In this document: piece by piece, positions 8,374 through 13,488 of the stretch | How the letters are laid out: the number at the start of each line of letters is the position of its first letter | Position numbering within the stretch: position 1 is the first letter of the stretch | Origin: Comamonadaceae bacterium | GTDB lineage: Bacteria > Pseudomonadota > Gammaproteobacteria > Burkholderiales > Burkholderiaceae | NCBI GenBank assembly: GCA_947505995.1 | Contig: CANNNB010000024.1 | Location: 1-17,010, forward strand | DNA length: 17,010 nt | Direction of reading: 5' to 3' | Notes under the pieces: model-generated | Seen by the model: the letters and a program-made list of their open reading frames with translations, nothing else | Database searches by the model: none | What the model was told of the DNA's origin: nothing | Translations under genes and position numbers: made by a program

Positions 8374-8410
8374 GGGGAGACTTGTTCTGTGGACAAGTCT
8401 CTTTTTTCTT
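8374..8410 (+). terminator. Rho-independent terminator of the oxidoreductase gene
   Basis: A perfect 9-bp stem GAGACTTGT (8377-8385) and ACAAGTCTC (8393-8401) encloses a 7-base loop and is followed at once by six T and then CTTT. Position 67 bases after the stop codon and polarity fit termination of the plus-strand oxidoreductase transcript. The right side of the loop and stem also reads TGTGGACAA, a DnaA-box variant. Confidence 0.85.
8388..8396 (-). promoter_or_regulatory. DnaA-box variant TTGTCCACA
   Basis: TGTGGACAA on the plus strand is TTGTCCACA on the minus strand, one base from TTATCCACA and a form accepted by DnaA in several bacteria. It overlaps the loop and descending stem of the terminator hairpin, so its presence could be a coincidence of that hairpin. 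Confidence 0.4.
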
Positions 8411-8414
8411 TATA

Positions 8415-8427
8415 GATCAAGGAATTG
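8415..8427 (+). promoter_or_regulatory. Near-consensus IHF-like site
   Basis: GATCAAGGAATTG matches the WATCAANNNNTTR integration-host-factor consensus at every defined position except the first, which is G instead of A/T. It lies between the left and right DnaA-box groups, where an architectural bend would be expected in an origin. A 13-mer with several free positions is weak evidence alone. Confidence 0.3.
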
Positions 8428-8491
8428 AATCATCTGGAAGGGTGTGCACCAGTCTGCTCCGGAGCTGTCACTCAAATATGAACAACTTTAG

Positions 8492-8502
8492 AAATTTTAA
8501 AA
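8492..8502. repeat. 11-bp AT-rich repeat, copy 1
   Basis: AAATTTTAAAA, identical to the copy at 8560-8570. The two direct copies lie 68 bases apart and bracket the palindrome and both right-hand DnaA boxes. In AT-rich sequence such repeats arise easily, but the bracketing is regular. Confidence 0.5.
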
Positions 8503-8505
8503 AAC

Positions 8506-8514
8506 TGTGGATAA
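8506..8514 (-). promoter_or_regulatory. Perfect DnaA box (TTATCCACA on the minus strand)
   Basis: TGTGGATAA on the plus strand is an exact match to the Escherichia coli high-affinity DnaA box. I noticed no other exact copy in the window by eye. It forms the left arm of the 20-bp palindrome at 8509-8528. Confidence 0.65.
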
Positions 8515-8528
8515 CCACGTGGTTATCC
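8509..8528. repeat. Perfect 20-bp palindrome centred on CACGTG
   Basis: Two perfect 10-base half-sites, GGATAACCAC and its reverse complement. Read on the minus strand it could fold as an 8-bp stem with an ACGT loop, followed four bases later by six T (8504-8499 in plus coordinates), a possible weak terminator for the minus-strand gene ending at 8577. It is not a parS site: beyond the CACGTG core the arms differ from GTTTC/GAAAC. A binding site for DnaA plus a second dimeric protein is another possibility. Confidence 0.6.
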
Positions 8529-8533
8529 TAAAT

Positions 8534-8542
8534 CTATCCACA
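8534..8542 (+). promoter_or_regulatory. DnaA-box variant CTATCCACA
   Basis: One mismatch (first base) from TTATCCACA, 19 bases beyond the perfect box and in the opposite orientation. It ends at CATG and is followed by the second AT-rich repeat. Confidence 0.45.
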
Positions 8543-8559
8543 TGTTTGTTCATTGACAA

Positions 8560-8570
8560 AAATTTTAAAA
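8560..8570. repeat. 11-bp AT-rich repeat, copy 2
   Basis: AAATTTTAAAA, the second copy of the repeat at 8492-8502, lying just after the downstream end of the minus-strand Spy/CpxP-like gene. Confidence 0.5.
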
Positions 8571-8576
8571 TACTAT

Positions 8577-9092
8577 TCAGGGATGCATCTTGGCGTGATG
8601 TCCCATAGGCCCTTTTGCAAACAACTTTTGAGTATGCGTGTCAAAGACTTTTTGTTGTGCAGGCGTTAAGCTGGCATAAAAGGTTTTACTTGCATTCATT
8701 CGCTTGGTAATTTCAGCATCTCTTTCCGTTTTTTGCGCCATCATTTTATCGATGCGTTCTGGTGTTGAGAGTTTTTCCAATTCTGAAGGTGTAGGTGGCG
8801 CAGGTCGTTTAATGGGTGTTTTCATGACGCCAACAAAGCTTTGCCAAGCTGCTTCCTGCGAAGCTTGAAGTTGCAAATAGACCTTCATTTCATCCAAATG
8901 TTTTTGATGGCGTTGCGTTCGCATGGCATCGCGGTGTTCATGCATTTTTGGGCCGCCCATCATGCTGTGCATTCTGTCGCTTCCAGGCACGCCTTGTGAG
9001 CCTGACGCAGGACTTTGTGCAAAACTAATGGTGGTGACCAAGGTACCCAGTACCACAAAGGAGGAAAAGGCCAAACGGGTCATTGAAGTCAT
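8577..9092 (-). CDS. Spy/CpxP-like LTXXQ periplasmic protein, His/Met-rich
   Basis: A 171-residue secreted protein. Residues 1-25 form a signal peptide with likely cleavage after SFA (25/26), so it acts in the periplasm. The helical remainder carries the family motif LTPAQ at 142-146 and a degenerate first copy near 75-83 (QASQEAAW). Family knowledge: Spy/CpxP proteins are ATP-independent periplasmic chaperones or stress sensors that dampen envelope-stress signalling. Unusual are the His- and Met-rich stretches (about 41-69 and the tail GHHAKMHP), which suggest metal binding; this is inference. The first ATG is chosen because AGGAA lies about 6 bases upstream on the minus strand; a second Met at codon 4 lacks that spacing. 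It lies 65 bases after pirin on the same strand and may be transcribed with it. Confidence 0.82.
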   Translation of the reverse strand: MTSMTRLAFSSFVVLGTLVTTISFAQSPASGSQGVPGSDRMHSMMGGPKMHEHRDAMRTQRHQKHLDEMKVYLQLQASQEAAWQSFVGVMKTPIKRPAPPTPSELEKLSTPERIDKMMAQKTERDAEITKRMNASKTFYASLTPAQQKVFDTHTQKLFAKGPMGHHAKMHP

Positions 9093-9157
9093 GTTGATTC
9101 CTTAGTTTTAAGAAAACCAGTTTGCCAATTGGATGTATCCGTTGTTTGCAGTTTTTG

Positions 9158-10039
9158 TTATGAATTGTAAAGACCGGCTTTGAAATCCTCGACGGCTTGT
9201 ACTAATTCTTCGCGTGTATTCATAACAAATGGCCCATATTGTGCAATTGGCTCGTTCAGCGGGTGGCCCGCAACCAAAAGAACCTTGGCACCAGGCGACC
9301 CTTCAATGACGATGCCACTGCCTTCATTTTGAAGAATGGCCATTTTGTGCAGGCCGACCTTCGATTTTCCTTCATCGCTGATTACGCTGACATGACCGCG
9401 GTAAACAAACAAAAAAGCATTGTGCAAGGGGCTCAATGTTTGTTGAAAACAAAGCGTATCCTCAAAATGAATGTCCAAATAAAGTGGGCTGGTGGGAAAC
9501 AGTGCAATGGGCCTCTGAACCGCACCCGTAAACCCATTGGACTCACCTGCGATAACCCTAACCTTAATGGAGGCATGCGGTTGATATTCTGGAATCGAAC
9601 TGCTTTGAATATCTTGATAAGTTGGGGTGCACATTTTTTGATAAGAGGGCAAGTTCAACCATAGCTGGAAGCCCTCCATCACGCCTTCTTCCTGTTCGGG
9701 CATTTCACTGTGAATGACGCCTCTTCCTGCGGTCATCCATTGAACACCGCCGTTTTGTAAAAGCCCTTCGTGACCTGCGCTGTCTTTGTGCCTCATTCTT
9801 CCGGCAATCATGTAAGTGATGGTTTCAAACCCGCGATGGGGATGATCTGGAAAACCACCACCGTAGTCATTAGGGTCGTCGCTGCCAAAGTTATCTAGCA
9901 TTAAGAAGGGGTCGAGCCTTGCTTGGTGGGCTTGTGTCAAAACGCGCGTGAGTTTGACGCCATCACCGTCTCGAGTGGCTTGGCCAACGATCTGTTGTTC
10001 AATGCGGCGGCCTTGAAGGGGCTTTTTGTTTGAGTTCAT
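9158..10039 (-). CDS. Pirin family protein
   Basis: A 293-residue bicupin of the pirin family. The N-terminal cupin has the diagnostic metal-binding blocks: DHPHRGFETITY with His66 and His68, and GVIHSEMP with His110 and Glu112, matching the four iron ligands of characterised pirins. The GGVQWMTAGRG stretch and the C-terminal pirin cupin (about 180-280, ending PIAQYGPFVMNT) are also present. Family knowledge: bacterial pirins include quercetin dioxygenases and redox-linked regulators of central metabolism; the substrate here cannot be told. Start at 10039 fits the family's short N-terminus, but no good Shine-Dalgarno precedes it. The reductase gene upstream on the same strand ends 159 bases before the pirin start, so pirin probably has its own promoter in that gap. 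Confidence 0.9.
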   Translation of the reverse strand: MNSNKKPLQGRRIEQQIVGQATRDGDGVKLTRVLTQAHQARLDPFLMLDNFGSDDPNDYGGGFPDHPHRGFETITYMIAGRMRHKDSAGHEGLLQNGGVQWMTAGRGVIHSEMPEQEEGVMEGFQLWLNLPSYQKMCTPTYQDIQSSSIPEYQPHASIKVRVIAGESNGFTGAVQRPIALFPTSPLYLDIHFEDTLCFQQTLSPLHNAFLFVYRGHVSVISDEGKSKVGLHKMAILQNEGSGIVIEGSPGAKVLLVAGHPLNEPIAQYGPFVMNTREELVQAVEDFKAGLYNS

Positions 10040-10081
10040 GAGGGATGATTTTGCATCGTTTTCTTGATCTGAATCATTTTC

Positions 10082-10101
10082 TGAATGCTAAGGCGCATTC
10101 A
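10082..10101. repeat. 7-bp inverted repeat upstream of pirin
   Basis: TGAATGC and GCATTCA are separated by 6 bases in the 159-base gap between the reductase stop and the pirin start. Neither strand has a T-run after it, so it is not a standard terminator; it could be an operator for pirin. No regulator can be assigned, and a short repeat like this may be chance. Confidence 0.3.
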
Positions 10102-10198
10102 AACTAATCAGTCGAATTGTGTCGATTGCACCAGCACCGATTGGTTTGGGATAATGGCTAAGCTGAACGCGCCACAGTTTGTCAACCAACCGGCACGC

Positions 10199-11314
10199 TT
10201 ATAGGCGCGGGTAGTCGGTATAACCTGCCGAATGACCACCATAAAAAGTGCTTCTGTCAGGGGTGTTGTAGGGGCCGTTTTGTTTCAACCGCGCAGCCAA
10301 GTCAGGATTGGCAATGAATGCTTTTCCAAATGCAATCAAGTCAGCACCCTCGTCAATGGCTTGATCGGCCAATGCCCGGTCATAGGCATTGTTAAGCATC
10401 CAAGCGCCATGGCCACCGCTTTGTTGGTAAGACGTCTTAAGCGCGCGATAGTCAAAGGGTTTCTCGCCTTGTTGAAAATCTCGGGCTGCCCCAGTCGAGC
10501 CTTCAATGGTGTGGACATACGCCAAATTTAAAGTGCCAAGGAAACTTGCAACATGCTCAAACAGTGCTTGCGGCGCAGCATCGCTTGCATCGTTGGCGGG
10601 TGTTACGGGTGAAATGCGAATGCCGCATCGACCGCCACCTATCTCTTGACACACACCAAGCATCACTTCTTTCAAAAGTCGTGCGCGATTTTCAATCGAA
10701 CCGCCATAAGCATCTGTTCTGTGATTGCTGCCTGCCCTTAAAAATTGATCAATCAAATAGCCATTGGCCGCATGTACTTCGATGCCATCAAAGCCTGCCT
10801 CGATGGCGTTTTTTGCAGCTCGCCGATAGTCGGCGACGATGCCGGGCATTTCAGCCAGTTCGAGCGCGCGCGGCACAGAGGTTGGGACAAAGCTTGGAAC
10901 ACCGTTTTCTATCAGCACGGTTTTTGACTTGGCAACAATGGCCGAGGGTGCAACGGGTGATTGCCCGTTGGGCTGAAGGCTGGTGTGTGAGATGCGACCA
11001 ACGTGCCAAAGTTGCACCACAATTTTCCCGCCTTCTGCATGCACCGCTTCAGTGACCGCCAGCCAAGCCTTGACTTGTTCTGCCGACCAAATACCTGGCA
11101 CATCAGCGTATCCCTGGCCTTGGTGACTGATAGCGGTTGCTTCGGTGATGATCAGACCCGCTCCCATTGCGGGGTTGGCTCGTTGCGCATAGTATTCAGC
11201 CATGAGTGCATTCGCCAGAGCCTGTGGCGCTCGGTTGCGAGTTAGAGGCGCCATCACAATGCGTGAGGCAAGTTGCAGCAGGCCTGCTTGGCAAGGTTCA
11301 AATAAGTTTTTCAT
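10199..11314 (-). CDS. NADH:flavin oxidoreductase, Old Yellow Enzyme family (NemA-like)
   Basis: A 371-residue FMN-dependent TIM-barrel ene-reductase. From the chosen Met (complement of 11312-11314) it begins MKNLFEP and soon reads RIVMAPLTRNRA, aligning with Escherichia coli NemA as I recall it. Active-site features are VQLWHVGRISH (about 99-110), the substrate-binding pair His181 and Asn184 in HAANGYLIDQF with Tyr186, SNHRTDAYGGSIENRARL, and the C-terminal FYGGHSAGYTDYP. Family knowledge: such enzymes reduce activated C=C bonds, N-ethylmaleimide, quinones and nitro compounds with NAD(P)H. The frame continues upstream, but that part would lie inside the divergent transporter gene and adds no conserved sequence. 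No Shine-Dalgarno is evident. It is divergent from the MFS gene with start codons sharing CATG. Confidence 0.9.
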   Translation of the reverse strand: MKNLFEPCQAGLLQLASRIVMAPLTRNRAPQALANALMAEYYAQRANPAMGAGLIITEATAISHQGQGYADVPGIWSAEQVKAWLAVTEAVHAEGGKIVVQLWHVGRISHTSLQPNGQSPVAPSAIVAKSKTVLIENGVPSFVPTSVPRALELAEMPGIVADYRRAAKNAIEAGFDGIEVHAANGYLIDQFLRAGSNHRTDAYGGSIENRARLLKEVMLGVCQEIGGGRCGIRISPVTPANDASDAAPQALFEHVASFLGTLNLAYVHTIEGSTGAARDFQQGEKPFDYRALKTSYQQSGGHGAWMLNNAYDRALADQAIDEGADLIAFGKAFIANPDLAARLKQNGPYNTPDRSTFYGGHSAGYTDYPRL

Positions 11315-12545
11315 GACGCAAAGAATAAGGTTTTTGACAGCGCTCTGGTTGGCGGTTTGCATTTCTATGGCTGCGGCCGTTTCACTCGGCATGACACGAT
11401 TTGCCTATGCTTTGTTGTTGCCTTCCATGCGCGAAGACTTGGCTTGGACCTATACCTTAGCAGGCAGCATGAACACTTTCAACGCGGTGGGGTATTTGAT
11501 TGGCGCCTTGATCACGCCTCGTGTGTTGAAGCGTTGGGGTGTTGTGCATGTACTGATAAGTGGGTCCTTCATTGCGTCTTTGTTGATGGCACTGACAGGC
11601 TTTTTTTCTGAAACCGCCCTTCTTTTGATTCAGCGCTTGTTGGCTGGATTGGTCAGTGCGGTGGTATTCGTTTCTGGTGGTCTGTTGGCTGCAAGACTGG
11701 GTGCTCATTTGCCTTCGCAGTCGGGCTTGTTGTTGGGTCTTTATTACGGCGGTACAGGCTGGGGAATTGTATTGTCTGCACTGCTTGTTCCCGTCGCGTT
11801 GTTGGCAGCGTATGAGGAAGCCCTTGTTCATCCATGGAAGTGGGCTTGGTGGGTTTTGGCGCTTGCGTGTTTCACCATGACGCTTGCGCTGCTTGCCATC
11901 CGTAAGCCCATGCAGCATTGGACATCTGAGCGGATACCTTTAGAGGCGAATGACGCCATGCTTAATCACCAAGTCACTCAAATGCATTGGCCAGACTGGG
12001 TGTTCGGACTTGCAGGTTACGGCCTGTTTGGCGTGGGCTACATTGGCTACATGACTTTTGTGGTGGCTGTGTTGCGCGAGCAAGGGGCAAGCCCCACGGA
12101 GATTACGTTCTTTTATGCCTTGCTCGGCCTTGCTGTGGTTGCTTCTTCCAGAATTTGGGCCGGTCTGTTGAATCGCTATCGAGGCGGGCAGTCTTTGTCG
12201 ATTCTGAATGCGTTGCTAAGTCTTGCCACGCTCATCCCCGCCATCACATCTTCTTGGCCCATGATGCTTGTGTCGGGGTTGTTGTTTGGGGGGGTGTTTT
12301 TATCGGTGGTTGCATCCACCACGGCCATGGTGAAGCACAACCTTGCACCCTCGCAGTGGGCGACGGGCATCAGTGTTTTCACTGTGGTCTTTGCGGTGGG
12401 GCAAATCACAGGACCCGCCATGGTGGGTTGGATTGCAGACGGGCCAGGCGGTCTTAAGCGAGGGCTTCTTTTCTCTGCTGCAGCCTTGCTAATTGGCGCC
12501 GTGTTGGCGTGGCAGCAAAAGCCTGTTCAGCAAAACGGAAAGTGA
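11313..12545 (+). CDS. MFS transporter, YbfB/YjiJ family
   Basis: A 410-residue major-facilitator protein with about twelve hydrophobic segments. The N-terminal signature GMTRFAYALLLPSMREDL, right after the first membrane segment, and the YLIGALI stretch in the second fit the YbfB/YjiJ group of uncharacterised inner-membrane permeases; a GVGYIGYMTFVV segment opens the C-terminal half. Substrate unknown; being divergent from an ene-reductase, shared induction by an electrophile or aromatic compound is possible but unproven. The ATG at 11313 is chosen because it places the start a few residues before the first helix; the longer frame from 11202 is antisense to the reductase gene. There is no Shine-Dalgarno at usable distance. 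It ends one base before the stop of the convergent aldolase-like gene. Confidence 0.87.
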   Translation: MTQRIRFLTALWLAVCISMAAAVSLGMTRFAYALLLPSMREDLAWTYTLAGSMNTFNAVGYLIGALITPRVLKRWGVVHVLISGSFIASLLMALTGFFSETALLLIQRLLAGLVSAVVFVSGGLLAARLGAHLPSQSGLLLGLYYGGTGWGIVLSALLVPVALLAAYEEALVHPWKWAWWVLALACFTMTLALLAIRKPMQHWTSERIPLEANDAMLNHQVTQMHWPDWVFGLAGYGLFGVGYIGYMTFVVAVLREQGASPTEITFFYALLGLAVVASSRIWAGLLNRYRGGQSLSILNALLSLATLIPAITSSWPMMLVSGLLFGGVFLSVVASTTAMVKHNLAPSQWATGISVFTVVFAVGQITGPAMVGWIADGPGGLKRGLLFSAAALLIGAVLAWQQKPVQQNGK

Positions 12546-12546
12546 C

Positions 12547-13332
12547 TCAGACGTCGTAACCTGGATTTTCGCGATTGAGTTTTCGCAACAAAGAAGGCCA
12601 AACAAAACTGCCCCCCAAGCCCCCAGTTTGGACTTTCATCACATGTGCAATGTCTTTCAAAAAATCTGGGTTGATAGCAATGAGATCGGATACGCCATTT
12701 TGACCTGAGAGTGCATCGACTTGTATGCGGCAGGTGTTTTCAAATATGTACATTTCCAAAAATGCATCGGCAATGGTTTTGCCAACAGTGAGCAAGCCAT
12801 GATTGCGCAGCATAAAAAAATTAGCCTCACCCAGGTCTTTTTGCAAGCGTGCTTTTTCATCGTCGCGAATGGCAACACCTTCGTAGTCGTGATAGGCCAG
12901 CGAGGCCAGAACAAAGGTGCTTTGCTGGCTGATAGGCAGCACACCTTGTTTTTGTGTACTCACTGCCACGCCTGCGCGGGTGTGCGTGTGAAGCACACAT
13001 GTGGCCTCTGGTCGTGCTTCATGCATGGCGCTGTGAATGACGAAGCCCGCGGGGTTCACGGGATACGGGTTATCAGCGTCCAGCTTGTTGCAAAGCATGT
13101 CGACCTTCACCAGGTTTGAGGCGGTGATCTCATCAAACATCAGGCCATAGGGGTTGATTAAAAAATGATGTTCGTCACCAGACACGGAGGTCGGTAATTT
13201 GGCGCTGATGTGGGTGAAAACCAAATCGCTCCAACCATACAAAGCAACCAAGCGATAGCACGCCGCTAAATTGACACGAAGTTGCCATTCATCAGGGTGG
13301 CAACGTTCTTGATGGGTTTGGGATGGGCTCAT
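12547..13332 (-). CDS. Class II aldolase/adducin family protein
   Basis: A 261-residue cytoplasmic protein of the class II aldolase/adducin fold. Zinc-ligand histidines are visible as His115 and His117 in VLHTHTRAG and His178 in LRNHGLLTVG; GWSDLVFTHISAK near 33-45 is the family's N-terminal substrate-loop region. At the place where fuculose-phosphate aldolase carries its catalytic glutamate, this protein reads NPAGFVIH, so by my alignment from memory that Glu is replaced by Gly. It may therefore not be a classical sugar-phosphate aldolase; many adducin-like homologues share this pattern and are of unknown function. The start is supported by AGGAG 5 bases upstream on the minus strand. It shares a 156-base divergent region with mnmG and converges on the MFS gene with a one-base gap. 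Confidence 0.87.
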   Translation of the reverse strand: MSPSQTHQERCHPDEWQLRVNLAACYRLVALYGWSDLVFTHISAKLPTSVSGDEHHFLINPYGLMFDEITASNLVKVDMLCNKLDADNPYPVNPAGFVIHSAMHEARPEATCVLHTHTRAGVAVSTQKQGVLPISQQSTFVLASLAYHDYEGVAIRDDEKARLQKDLGEANFFMLRNHGLLTVGKTIADAFLEMYIFENTCRIQVDALSGQNGVSDLIAINPDFLKDIAHVMKVQTGGLGGSFVWPSLLRKLNRENPGYDV

Positions 13333-13445
13333 GGACGCTCCTGTTGGCTAGAGACTTGAGCTTAGCTTTAGAGGGCCGCATTAACCAGTCACGCAAGGAA
13401 CACCTGATGCAGATAAAATTAGCGCCTTAGCCCCTGGCCTCTCAC

Positions 13446-13460
13446 GGCGCGAGCAGCGCC
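13446..13460 (+). other. Small GC-rich hairpin in the mnmG leader
   Basis: GGCGC and GCGCC flank a 5-base loop 28 bases before the mnmG start. It has no T-run, so it is not a terminator; it might affect the mRNA leader or be chance. No promoter could be placed with confidence in the 156-base aldolase/mnmG gap; the TAAAAT at 13414-13419 lacks a convincing -35 partner. Confidence 0.25.
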
Positions 13461-13488
13461 GACCTATCGGTAATGGACTGGTGATTAG

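Larger units (their letters stand above)
8308..8576. other. AT-rich convergent intergenic region; candidate oriC or DnaA-binding locus
   Basis: This 269-base spacer separates a plus-strand gene ending at 8307 from a minus-strand gene ending at 8577, so neither neighbour needs a promoter here, and no believable ORF is present. It contains, left to right: AT-rich sequence, four TAG triplets (8358-8369), a G-rich stretch, a terminator-like hairpin whose loop side holds TGTGGACAA, a near-IHF site, a 10-bp palindrome GCTCCGGAGC (8456-8465), an 11-bp AT repeat, a perfect DnaA box inside a 20-bp palindrome, a one-mismatch box, and the second AT repeat. Such a combination is typical of replication origins. 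The proximity of mnmG, rsmG, parS and parA supports it. A DnaA-titrating or regulatory locus is the main alternative. Inference only. Confidence 0.45.

Noticed and set aside
8506..8514. Palindrome region as only a terminator for the minus-strand gene
   Set aside because: Possible in part, but the T-run is four bases away from the stem, and this does not explain the exact DnaA box or the flanking repeats; kept as an alternative.
8509..8528. 20-bp palindrome as a fourth parS site
   Set aside because: It shares only the CACGTG core; the arms read GATAAC instead of the TGTTT/TGTTC required.
8479..8532. 17-codon ORF starting ATGAACAAC in the spacer
   Set aside because: No ribosome binding site, runs through the palindrome and DnaA box, no protein-like feature.
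9239..9664. 141-residue plus-strand frame within pirin
   Set aside because: Antisense to the well-conserved pirin cupin domains; no recognisable domain.
10102..10198. TTGACA on the minus strand as a pirin -35 box
   Set aside because: No acceptable -10 hexamer at 16-18 bases; the nearest AT-rich hexamer is too far.
10546..11055. 169-residue plus-strand frame opposite the reductase gene
   Set aside because: Arg/His/Gln/Leu-rich shadow composition, antisense to active-site coding sequence of the Old Yellow Enzyme.
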